From positions 1 through 7,771 of the forward strand of contig CAMLFK010000239.1 of NCBI GenBank assembly GCA_946479255.1: DNA of 7,771 bases, read 5' to 3'. A program made the translations under genes and the position numbers. Of the stretch, positions 1 through 6,143 are shown piece by piece (within the stretch, counting starts at the first letter, position 1; each line of letters begins with the position of its first letter). Origin of the DNA: an uncultured Oxalobacteraceae bacterium. GTDB taxonomy: Bacteria; Pseudomonadota; Gammaproteobacteria; Burkholderiales; Burkholderiaceae. The notes under the pieces were generated by a model, which saw nothing but the letters and a program-made list of their open reading frames with translations, was not told where the DNA came from and made no database searches.

Positions 1-1321
1 TGACCGCCACGGCGGTGTCGTTGACCACTTTCAGGAACGGCACCACGCCTTGCGATTTGCCGTTGGTGCCCTTGATGTGGGCGCCCAGGGCGCGCACCGG
101 GGTCCAGTCGTTGCCCAGGCCGCCGGCGTACTTGGCCAGCAGGGCGTTTTCCTTGATGGCGTCGTAGATGCCTTCCAGGTCGTCCGACACGGTGGTCAGG
201 TAGCACGAGGACAGCTGCGAGCGCAGGGTGCCGGAGTTGAACAGGGTCGGGGTCGAGCTCATGAAGTCGAACGACGACAGCAGGTTGTAGAACTCGACGG
301 CGCGCGCTTCGCGGTTTTCTTCGCGCAGCGACAGGCCCATGGCCACGCGCATGTAGAAGGCCTGCGGCATTTCGATGCGCACGTCGCGCACGTGCAGGAA
401 GTAGCGGTCGTACAGGGTCTGCAGGCCGATGTAGCCGAACTGCAGGTCGCGGTCGGCGACCAGTGCCTTGGCCAGCTTGGCCAGGTCGAAGGTGGCCAGG
501 GCCGGATCGAGCAGCTCGTTCTGGATGCCCTTGGCGATGTATTGCGGGAAGTAGTCGATGTAGGCAGCGGCGGCTTTGGCCTGCGGCACTTCCTTGCCGA
601 ACACTTCTTTACGAATGGTGTGCAGCAGGATGCGGGCCGTCACTTGCGAGTAAGCCGGGTCCTTTTCCATCAGCGCGCGCGCAGCCAGGATGGCGGACTT
701 GTGCAACTCTTCGACCGGCACGCCGTCGTACAGGTTCTTGACGGTTTCAGCCAGGATGGCGTCGGCGTCGACGTGTTTTTCAAGGCCGACGCAGGCGGCG
801 TTGATCAGGTCGCGCACCTGGTTCATGTCCAGCGGGCGGCGCTCGCCGCCTTCAGTCACGTGGATCTGCGGCGCGGCGATATCGGTGGTGCCTTGGGCTT
901 CTTTTTGCTTGCGGCGCTCTTCCATATGCTTGGCACGGTACAGTACGTAAGCGCGCGCGACGTCATGCTCGCCCGAGCGCATCAGCGACAGTTCGACCTG
1001 GTCTTGCACGTCTTCAATATGGAAGGTGCCGCCGGACGGCTGGCGGCGCACCAGCGCGGTGACCACGTTGGCGGTCAGCTGCTCGACGATTTCGCGCACG
1101 CGCGCGGACGCGGCGCTCTGGCCACCATGGACGGCCAGGAAGGCCTTGGTCATGGCGACCTGGATTTTCGATGGCTCGAAGGCAACCACGGCGCCGTTAC
1201 GGCGAATGATGCGGTAGTCGGCATTGGCGGCCAGGGCGGCGGCGCTGGCGGTGGTGACCGGACTGCCTGCTCCAGGTGTGACGTGCAATGGGTTGTTCGA
1301 AGTGTCTTGGGATGTTTGCAT
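1..1321 (-). CDS. nrdA: Ribonucleoside-diphosphate reductase class I, alpha (large) subunit, 5' part (truncated by window edge)
   Basis: Reduces ribonucleoside diphosphates to deoxyribonucleotides in the cytoplasm with the NrdB radical subunit (not in the window). 440 codons are visible, running off the left edge. Residues about 36-133 form an ATP-cone, the allosteric activity site, beginning YRIIRRNG and followed by FEPSKI. Residues about 151-240 look like a second, diverged cone, as in the long Pseudomonas-type NrdA. The catalytic domain follows, with STPTLFNSGT at 356-365 and SSCYL at 371-375. Cys373 matches the redox-active Cys225 of E. coli NrdA. The finger-loop Cys and the C-terminal Cys pair lie outside the window. 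The ATG at 1321 is chosen because AGGAGG stands just upstream and the cone follows at a normal distance. A 450-codon frame on the opposite strand is a GC-rich shadow. Confidence 0.95.
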   Translation of the reverse strand, partial: MQTSQDTSNNPLHVTPGAGSPVTTASAAALAANADYRIIRRNGAVVAFEPSKIQVAMTKAFLAVHGGQSAASARVREIVEQLTANVVTALVRRQPSGGTFHIEDVQDQVELSLMRSGEHDVARAYVLYRAKHMEERRKQKEAQGTTDIAAPQIHVTEGGERRPLDMNQVRDLINAACVGLEKHVDADAILAETVKNLYDGVPVEELHKSAILAARALMEKDPAYSQVTARILLHTIRKEVFGKEVPQAKAAAAYIDYFPQYIAKGIQNELLDPALATFDLAKLAKALVADRDLQFGYIGLQTLYDRYFLHVRDVRIEMPQAFYMRVAMGLSLREENREARAVEFYNLLSSFDFMSSTPTLFNSGTLRSQLSSCYLTTVSDDLEGIYDAIKENALLAKYAGGLGNDWTPVRALGAHIKGTNGKSQGVVPFLKVVNDTAVAV

Positions 1322-1325
1322 GAAT

Positions 1326-1331
1326 CCTCCT
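1326..1331 (-). promoter_or_regulatory. Ribosome binding site of nrdA
   Basis: A perfect AGGAGG lies 4 nt before the ATG at 1321 and fixes the nrdA start. A small hairpin (GCAGC/GCTGC with a 3-nt loop) lies just upstream in the leader, about 13 nt from the ribosome binding site. Confidence 0.8.
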
Positions 1332-1400
1332 GGAGCGGCATGCAGCTTAGCTGCCGAATTTTTATCGATGGACCACCGGTAAAAGCGGCCCGCCTCAACT

Positions 1401-1459
1401 AAAAAGCAAAAACCATGACGCCCAGCCGATGCTTACTGGCTGGAAACGGACGTCATAGT
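1401..1459 (-). terminator. Intrinsic-terminator-like hairpin inside the nrdA leader (candidate attenuator)
   Basis: Read on the minus strand, the outer stem CTATGACG (1458-1451) pairs with CGTCATGG (1420-1413), with one G-U pair. The inner stem CCAGCC (1443-1438) pairs with GGCTGG (1427-1422) around a 10-nt loop. The internal loop is lopsided: 7 nt on one side and 1 nt on the other. The stem base runs directly into TTTTT, then GC, then TTTTT (1412-1401). This is the normal layout of an intrinsic terminator, but it sits between the predicted nrdA promoter and the nrdA start codon. It could be an attenuator or the 3' end of a short leader-derived RNA. Neither was tested. Confidence 0.6.
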
Positions 1460-1515
1460 GGGGTAATTAACGCTATCTCTGTGGCAATTTCTTGGAAGGT
1501 GCCGAGTTTGCGCAT
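1453..1515 (-). CDS. Possible 20-residue leader peptide upstream of nrdA
   Basis: An ATG at 1515 opens 20 codons, translating as MRKLGTFQEIATEIALITPL, and ends in a TGA at 1455-1453. That TGA lies inside the 5' arm of the terminator-like hairpin, so a ribosome stopping there would disrupt the stem. The upstream ribosome binding signal is weak (AATAAGA-like). There is no obvious run of one amino acid as in classical biosynthetic leader peptides. An ORF this short can arise by chance, so this is a placement-based suggestion only. Confidence 0.2.
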   Translation of the reverse strand: MRKLGTFQEIATEIALITPL

Positions 1516-1538
1516 ATGTGGGATCTTATTCGCCTGGA

Positions 1539-1554
1539 ACACTACATGTAGTGG
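1539..1554. promoter_or_regulatory. NrdR box 1 (promoter-downstream)
   Basis: The 16-bp site contains the perfect palindrome CACTACATGTAGTG at 1540-1553. It fits the known NrdR consensus (roughly acaCwAyATwTwGtgt). NrdR is the ATP-cone and zinc-ribbon repressor of ribonucleotide reductase genes. The site lies in the early transcribed region of the predicted nrdA promoter. Confidence 0.8.
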
Positions 1555-1569
1555 GTTGATCAAATTCGA

Positions 1570-1585
1570 GAACTAATTGTAGTGG
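1570..1585. promoter_or_regulatory. NrdR box 2, overlapping the nrdA -10
   Basis: GAACTAATTGTAGTGG aligns with box 1, sharing TGTAGTGG and the CTA on the other half. Its spacing is exactly 31 bp, the usual three-helical-turn distance between paired NrdR boxes. It covers the -10 hexamer, so bound NrdR would block RNA polymerase. Confidence 0.75.
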
Positions 1586-1604
1586 CTCGCCCAAACGTGC
1601 GCAA
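1576..1604 (-). promoter_or_regulatory. Predicted sigma70 promoter of nrdA
   Basis: On the minus strand, TTGCGC (1604-1599) is followed by a 17-bp spacer and TACAAT (1581-1576), a 5/6 match to the -10 consensus. An A/T-rich stretch containing AAAATAAAAA and ATTTTGATAT lies just upstream (1605-1627) and could serve as an UP element. Transcription would start near 1569, giving a leader of about 250 nt before the nrdA ATG. The overlap with NrdR box 2 supports the assignment. Confidence 0.65.
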
Positions 1605-1675
1605 TATCAAAATGCCCTTTTTATTTTGGGTGCTTGCCTTGACTTTTTCGAGCCCACGCAGCGATGGCCTTGGTG

Positions 1676-1747
1676 GGTTAGCGGTCACTAACCGTGCTGA
1701 AAACCTTGGCAGCACGCACGCCCTTCGCACCTTCGGCGAAGCGTGCG
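1676..1747 (-). other. Cluster of three adjacent hairpins after the pilR stop
   Basis: CGCACG-CTTCGC (1742-1747 and 1736-1741, read on the minus strand) pairs with 1723-1728 and 1715-1720, giving a 12-bp stem with a 2-nt bulge. CGTGCTG/CAGCACG (1693-1699 and 1710-1716) forms a second stem. GGTTAG/CTAACC (1676-1681 and 1688-1693) forms a third. None is followed by a T tract on the minus strand, so they may protect the 3' end of the pilR mRNA or help Rho-dependent termination. The gene-free stretch 1605-1675 holds only the AT-rich upstream region of the nrdA promoter. Confidence 0.5.
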
Positions 1748-1761
1748 GCGGGGGCGGGATA

Positions 1762-3204
1762 TTACGGTTCCGGCGCGTGAATGTCCAGTTTTTGCATCTG
1801 GTAACGCAGCTGGCGGAAGCTGATGCCCAGTAATTGGGCAGCCTGGGTGCGGTTGAAATTGGTTTGCGCCAAGGCGCGCAGGATGATGTCGCGTTCGATC
1901 TGTTCCAGGTACTCGGGCAGGCAGTTGGGCAGCGCCGTTTCGGCGGCCGGAACCGGCGCGGGAGTGGGTGCCGGCACCGGTGCGGCCTCGACGGCCGGCG
2001 GCGCCGACGCCGCTGCCGGCGCGGCCACGGCTGGCTCGGCCAGGCGCGCGCCCTTGAGCGACAGGTCGCCAATCTGGATCACGCCATCCTCGGCAAACGC
2101 CAGCGCCCGCTCCAGCACATTCTCCAGCTCGCGCACATTGCCGGGGAACGAATAGGAACGCAAGGCCTCCAATACCTGAGGCCCAAGCTCGGCCTTGTGG
2201 CCCGGTCCGGCCAGGCGTTTCAGGATGCCCTCGGTCAGCACGGCGAGGTCGTCGAGCCGTTCGCGCAGCGGCGGCACCGACAGTTCGATCACATTCAGGC
2301 GGTAAAACAGATCCTGGCGGAACTTGCCCGTCTCCACGCAATGGGCCAGGTCCTGGTGAGTGGCGCTGATGATGCGCACGTCGACCGGTTCCTCGGCGGT
2401 CGCGCCGATCTTGCGCACGCGCCGTTCCTGGATCGCGCGCAGCAGCTTGACCTGCATTGGCAGCGGCAGGTCGGCCACTTCGTCGAGCAGCAAGGTGCCG
2501 CCGTTGGCGGCCTGGAAGAAACCGTCGCGGTCGTCGGCCGCGCCGGTGAAAGCGCCTTTGCGGTAGCCGAAGAATTCGGCTTCCATCAGGGCTTCGGGAA
2601 TCGCCCCGCAATTGACCGCCACGAAGGGTTTGGGGGCGCGCGAACTTTGCGCATGGATCGCCCGCGCCACCAGCTCTTTGCCGCTGCCGGATTCGCCATG
2701 TATATATATAGGAGCCATCGAACGCGCCAGGCGGCCGATCTGGGCGCGCAGCGACTGCATCGATTCCGAGTCGCCGATCAGGCGCATCGCCCCTCCTTGC
2801 CCTCCCCCATCCTGCTGGGCGGCCGCGCTGCCGGGGGCAGACAGGCGCAGGGCCGACTGCACCATGACGCGCAGCTCGTCGAGCACCACCGGCTTGGAGA
2901 CGTAATCGAAGGCGCCGGCCTTGAGCGCCACCACGGCGTTGTCGGCGCTGCCGTAGGCGGTGACGACGGCGATTGGCGTGGATTTGTTGCTGGCCGTGAC
3001 TTCGCGCACCAGTTCCAGGCCCAGCCCGTCGGGCAGGCGCATGTCGGTCAGCACCAGGTTGTAGTCGGTGCCGGCGAGGAAGGCGCGCGCTTCGCGCAAG
3101 TTCTCCGCGCTGTCCACGTCGAGGCCCATGCGTACCAGGGTGATCTCAAGCAGTTCGCGCAGGTCGGCTTCGTCGTCGACAACCAGAACCCGGGGTGAAG
3201 TCAT
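1762..3204 (-). CDS. pilR: PilR-type two-component response regulator, sigma54-dependent activator (NtrC family)
   Basis: This 480-residue cytoplasmic activator has a receiver domain, an AAA+ domain and a DNA-binding domain. The receiver (about 5-120) has acidic D10-D11, phospho-acceptor D54, T82 and K104. The AAA+ core (about 140-380) has Walker A GESGSGKE (170-177), the sigma54-contact loop GAFTGA (217-222), Walker B TLLLDE (237-242), arginine-finger candidates R296 and R302, and PGNVREL (354-360). A Fis-type helix-turn-helix spans about 435-475. An unusual Ala/Pro-rich linker (about 388-423) makes the protein longer than Pseudomonas PilR. The ATG at 3204 has AAAGG 8 nt upstream and leads straight into the receiver. 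It lies 31 nt after pilS. It is expected to switch on type IV pilus genes such as pilA when phosphorylated by PilS. All key residues look intact. The NtrC-family call is firm; the PilR name rests on its PilS-like partner. Confidence 0.88.
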   Translation of the reverse strand: MTSPRVLVVDDEADLRELLEITLVRMGLDVDSAENLREARAFLAGTDYNLVLTDMRLPDGLGLELVREVTASNKSTPIAVVTAYGSADNAVVALKAGAFDYVSKPVVLDELRVMVQSALRLSAPGSAAAQQDGGGQGGAMRLIGDSESMQSLRAQIGRLARSMAPIYIHGESGSGKELVARAIHAQSSRAPKPFVAVNCGAIPEALMEAEFFGYRKGAFTGAADDRDGFFQAANGGTLLLDEVADLPLPMQVKLLRAIQERRVRKIGATAEEPVDVRIISATHQDLAHCVETGKFRQDLFYRLNVIELSVPPLRERLDDLAVLTEGILKRLAGPGHKAELGPQVLEALRSYSFPGNVRELENVLERALAFAEDGVIQIGDLSLKGARLAEPAVAAPAAASAPPAVEAAPVPAPTPAPVPAAETALPNCLPEYLEQIERDIILRALAQTNFNRTQAAQLLGISFRQLRYQMQKLDIHAPEP

Positions 3205-3219
3205 GTCTACAGCCTTTCG

Positions 3220-3237
3220 TATTACTCTTTATTACTC
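3220..3237 (-). repeat. Tandem octamer at the pilS-pilR junction
   Basis: GAGTAATA occurs twice with a 10-bp period on the minus strand. The first copy overlaps the pilS TGA stop. It lies just upstream of the pilR ribosome binding site. The role is unknown and it may be chance. Confidence 0.4.
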
Positions 3238-4930
3238 ACACCGCCAGCGGCTGCGCGAAGGTGATCACAAACCTGCCGCTGGCCTTGGCCTGCCCGAAGG
3301 CGCCGGCATCGAAGCGGTACTCGTAGTCGAGCATGGCCTCGTTATTCAAACAAAGTTCGCGCGCCAGGTACAAGCCGAGGCCGGTGCCCTTGCTCGAGGT
3401 GGTGTAAAACGGCTCGAACAGGTGGGCGCGAATCTCGGGCGTGATGCCGGGGCCGTCATCCTGCACGTGCAGTTCCATGCGCCCGGCCGTGTCGGTTACC
3501 ACGTACATGCGGATGCTGCCGGCCATGCCGCTGGCGTATCGGATGGCGTTGGTGAGCAGATTGACAAGCACTTCCCGCAGGTGCAGCGCGTCGAAGCGTA
3601 CCGGCCCATTCCCAGTGTTACCCAGCGCCACTATATCACTGGCCAGCGCGTGGGTTTCCGTAAATTCGGTTCTCAGCTCGTTCAGAAACGGACCTAAAAA
3701 CAAGGGATCGCTATTCGGCTGCACCTTGCGCGACAGCTGCAAAATGTCTTCCACCATGCGGTTGACCCGGCCCACATTGTCGCTGACGATCTTGAGCAGG
3801 CGCGCGTGGGTCGGCGCGGTCAGGTCCTCGGCCAGCAGCGCGGTGGCGTGGCCGATGGCCGACAAGGGGTTGCGCACTTCGTGGGCGATGCTGGCGGTCA
3901 GCCGCCCCATCGAGGCCAGTTTCAGTTCCTGCGCCTGGTTCTCGATGGCCGTCACGTCTTGCATGAAAATCACGAAGCGCCCGGCCTGCTGCTCGGCCGT
4001 GTCGACCGTGGCGAAGCGCAATTTGAGGTGGGCCGCCAGGTCGCGCCGCCCGCTCCAGGCGGCGGTCGGGCCTTCCGGGCCGGCATCCTGGTAAGGTTTC
4101 ACGGTGACGAAGGCGGCACGCTGCAGGCCTTTGGGGCCTGGCCGCTCCTGGTCCTGCGCTTGCCAGGTGCGAAATGCCTGGGCGATGGGTTCGAGCGCGG
4201 CCACGTCGCCCAGGCGGAAATTGAGCGCGCCGTCGGACAGGCCCAGCATGTACTGGGCCGCCGGGTTACCGGTGAACACCTCGCCGTCGCGTCCGACCAC
4301 CAGGATGCCGTCGCCCACATCGGCAATGATCAGCTGGTTGATCGCCAGCTGCACCTTGAGGTCGGCGCCATGCCGGACCGCCAATTCTTCCTGGCCGATC
4401 AGGCGCGCGGCCAGGCGGTTGAACACGGCGACGATGGCGAAGAATGCGGCGCCGTACAGCCCGGCCTGCATCAGCGGGGTGCGCGCTTCGCCGACAAAGA
4501 CCTGGTAAATACTTTCGCCAATCAGGAACAGGGTGACCAGCGAGGCGGAAAACAGCGCCAGCACCAGGGGCGTGAGGATGGCCGCGCCGGTCAGCGGGAA
4601 CAGGTACATGATCACCAGCCCGCTGCGCGCGCCGCCGCCGGCCAGGTAGAGCAGCGAGATGATGACGATGTCGACCGAGATCTGGCTGACCACCTGCAAC
4701 AGGAAGCGGCGGCGCCAGTACAGGGTCAGCACGCCGAACACAATCGCCATGAGCAGGTAGGCGATGCAGGTCTCGGCATATAAATAGTTGGCCTGGGCGC
4801 CGCTGCTGGCACCGAACGACAGGTAGCCGAGCAGCACCAGGGCGATGGCGATGCGGGTGGCGTTGAGTGCCTGCAGCGAGCGCCAGAACGTCTCGCGCGA
4901 TTGCGCGGACAGCGCGTTCCAGCGGATCAT
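3236..4930 (-). CDS. pilS: PilS-type membrane sensor histidine kinase
   Basis: This sensor kinase phosphorylates the response regulator encoded next door. Residue numbers count from an in-frame TTG at 4936; the ATG at 4930, two codons later, is preferred because GATGAG lies at a better distance from it. About six hydrophobic segments fall within residues 27-176, matching the six-helix anchor of Pseudomonas PilS. A PAS-like region follows (about 195-330, with DGILVVGRDGEVFTGNPAA). The dimerization helix carries SMGRLTASIAHEVRNPLSAI with the phospho-acceptor H352. The ATPase domain has the N box (N459, N463), DDGPGI (493-498), FEPFYTT (507-513) and GTGLGLYLAR (517-526). No signal peptide is seen. 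About 564 residues is slightly longer than the Pseudomonas protein. Known PilS proteins sense pilin in the inner membrane; whether this one does cannot be read here. Confidence 0.87.
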   Translation of the reverse strand: MIRWNALSAQSRETFWRSLQALNATRIAIALVLLGYLSFGASSGAQANYLYAETCIAYLLMAIVFGVLTLYWRRRFLLQVVSQISVDIVIISLLYLAGGGARSGLVIMYLFPLTGAAILTPLVLALFSASLVTLFLIGESIYQVFVGEARTPLMQAGLYGAAFFAIVAVFNRLAARLIGQEELAVRHGADLKVQLAINQLIIADVGDGILVVGRDGEVFTGNPAAQYMLGLSDGALNFRLGDVAALEPIAQAFRTWQAQDQERPGPKGLQRAAFVTVKPYQDAGPEGPTAAWSGRRDLAAHLKLRFATVDTAEQQAGRFVIFMQDVTAIENQAQELKLASMGRLTASIAHEVRNPLSAIGHATALLAEDLTAPTHARLLKIVSDNVGRVNRMVEDILQLSRKVQPNSDPLFLGPFLNELRTEFTETHALASDIVALGNTGNGPVRFDALHLREVLVNLLTNAIRYASGMAGSIRMYVVTDTAGRMELHVQDDGPGITPEIRAHLFEPFYTTSSKGTGLGLYLARELCLNNEAMLDYEYRFDAGAFGQAKASGRFVITFAQPLAV

Positions 4931-4948
4931 TGGCAACTCATCGGCGAA

Positions 4949-5203
4949 TCAAAGCGGAGGCAGGCGTACGTGTGCCTGGCTGCAGTAATCCTCGCCGTCG
5001 GCGCGCAACGACTCGGAAATCGGGAAGTACACATGGCAATGCGCGCAGCAGGCCATGGCCTCGATCTGCCCGGCGGCCGATTTGGCGGACGGCTTGCCGG
5101 CCGATGAAGCGCTGAAGAAACCACTGCTGCGCAGCTTGCTGCGGACCGCGAAATACACCAGCACTGCCAATGCGATCCAGAACAGAATGCGGGACGCGCT
5201 CAT
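4949..5203 (-). CDS. PP0621-like small membrane protein with Cys/His motif
   Basis: This is an 84-residue protein of unknown function. One transmembrane helix lies at about 5-21 (ILFWIALAVLVYFAVR), followed by a Ser/Ala/Lys linker. A compact C-terminal motif has C52, C53, H55, C56 and H57, then C74 and H78. The pattern C-x2-C with C-x3-H suggests a small metal-binding, zinc-ribbon-like head. The overall form resembles the family named after Pseudomonas putida PP0621, a resemblance recalled rather than searched. The ATG at 5203 overlaps the stop of the upstream gene by 4 nt (ATGA) and has GAGG 6 nt upstream, so translational coupling is likely. The gene ends about 18 nt before the pilS ATG. 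With the tail on the cytoplasmic or periplasmic side (undetermined), it could assist the neighbouring membrane proteins, but no function is shown. Confidence 0.75.
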   Translation of the reverse strand: MSASRILFWIALAVLVYFAVRSKLRSSGFFSASSAGKPSAKSAAGQIEAMACCAHCHVYFPISESLRADGEDYCSQAHVRLPPL

Positions 5204-6006
5204 ACGAAACCTCGATGCAAAATCACTTCAAAAACAAAACGGCTGCCTACATAGGCCAGCACCAGCGTGGCGAACCCGGCCAGGGTGAAGCGCAGCGCGG
5301 TCTTGCCGCGCCAGCCGCGCCATTGGCGCCCGGCCAGCAAGGCCCCGAACAGCAGCCAGGACAGCATGGCGAAAATGGTCTTGTGATCCCACTTGAGCGC
5401 GGTGCCGAACAGCTGCTCGGAAAACACCACGCCCGACAGCACGGTCAGGCTGAGCAGCACGAAGCCGATCGCAATCAGGCGAAACAGCAGCTTTTCCATG
5501 GTCAGCAGGGCCGGCAGCTGGTCCAGCGCAGCGCTCAGCCAGCCGCCCACGGCCGGCGCGCGGGTATGCAGGCGCGCTTCCTGCAGCGCCATTAATACGG
5601 CATGGAAGGCGGCGATGGTCAGCGTGCTGTAGGCCAAGATCGCCACGGCGATGTGCCAGCCGTAGGCCGGGGCCTTGCCCTGCAGATGCAGCACGGCGCC
5701 GGGAAACACCAGCGGCAGCACGGCGGCCACGGCCGCGCACGGCATCACCAGGCGGCGCAGGCCGTCCAGGGCGAAGTTGCGGTTTTCGATCCAGTAAGCC
5801 GCCACCGAGACCCACAGCGCCGCCGAAATCATCAGGGCAAAGCCGAAACGCGGCGTATCGCTGGTGGCGATGTCGAGGCCGAGCGCGCCGCCATGCAGCA
5901 GGCAGGCGCAGGCGGTCGTGCCGGAAATGGCGCGCTGCGACGCCGCCGGAAGCAAGGCGCACACGGCGTATAGCAACGCGGCGGCCACTAATAGGATTGT
6001 TTGCAT
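5200..6006 (-). CDS. CcsA/YpjD-family multi-pass membrane protein (cytochrome c assembly-like)
   Basis: This 268-residue inner-membrane protein has about eight hydrophobic segments. It matches the CcsA/HemX/YpjD group in length, helix pattern and conserved histidines: H118 in AYGWHIAVAILAYS and H208 in KWDHKTIFAMLSWLLFGALL. Members of the wider family handle heme for cytochrome c maturation. The YpjD-type proteins beside ffh have no proven heme role, and the classical WWD (Trp-rich) heme-binding motif is not evident here. The ATG at 6006 gives a hydrophobic N-terminus but has no clear ribosome binding site. It is the first gene of the minus-strand run and is divergent from ffh; the stop overlaps the next start (ATGA). 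The family call is good, while the biochemical function is uncertain. Confidence 0.8.
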   Translation of the reverse strand: MQTILLVAAALLYAVCALLPAASQRAISGTTACACLLHGGALGLDIATSDTPRFGFALMISAALWVSVAAYWIENRNFALDGLRRLVMPCAAVAAVLPLVFPGAVLHLQGKAPAYGWHIAVAILAYSTLTIAAFHAVLMALQEARLHTRAPAVGGWLSAALDQLPALLTMEKLLFRLIAIGFVLLSLTVLSGVVFSEQLFGTALKWDHKTIFAMLSWLLFGALLAGRQWRGWRGKTALRFTLAGFATLVLAYVGSRFVFEVILHRGFV

Positions 6007-6143
6007 TGCTGAAGTTTACACTGGATCGCGCCGCTACGGGCAGAGAGCCCTTCGGCTGGGCCATGAGTTAAAATGATGGCCTGCCGGGCACTGCCTGTGC
6101 GTCCGAATTGAATCCCCCGCTGTCTTAATTAGTCAGGTTCGCC
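6007..6143. promoter_or_regulatory. Divergent intergenic region between ccsA-like gene and ffh
   Basis: This 137-bp region must hold promoters in both directions. For ffh, TAAAAT at 6069-6074 is a 5/6 match to the -10 consensus but has no convincing -35. For the minus-strand genes, TAAACT (6019-6014) is a weak -10 candidate. Short hairpins are possible, such as AGCC/GGCT at 6046-6057. ffh has AGG about 8 nt before its ATG. Confidence 0.35.

Noticed and set aside
928..946. TGGCACGG-like motif as a sigma54 promoter that PilR could act on
   Set aside because: It lies within nrdA coding sequence and lacks the GC of the -12 element at the right spacing.
50..1402. 450-codon open frame on the plus strand
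   Set aside because: It is antisense to nrdA, whose frame is clearly real. The composition (His, Gln, Gly, Val and Ala rich, no domain) is typical of a GC-rich shadow.
1511..1535. Possible DnaA box upstream of nrdA (TGTGGGATCTTA)
   Set aside because: It does not match TTATNCACA in either orientation closely enough.
1688..2611. 307-codon minus-strand frame overlapping pilR
   Set aside because: It is an out-of-frame reading of pilR, rich in Arg, Gly and Ala, with no start context.
1834..3198. 454-codon open frame on the plus strand
   Set aside because: It is a shadow of pilR. It contains no recognisable motifs, while the minus-strand frame has every NtrC-family motif.
3806..4783. 325-codon open frame on the plus strand
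   Set aside because: It is a shadow of pilS, with low-complexity Gly, Gln, His and Arg composition.
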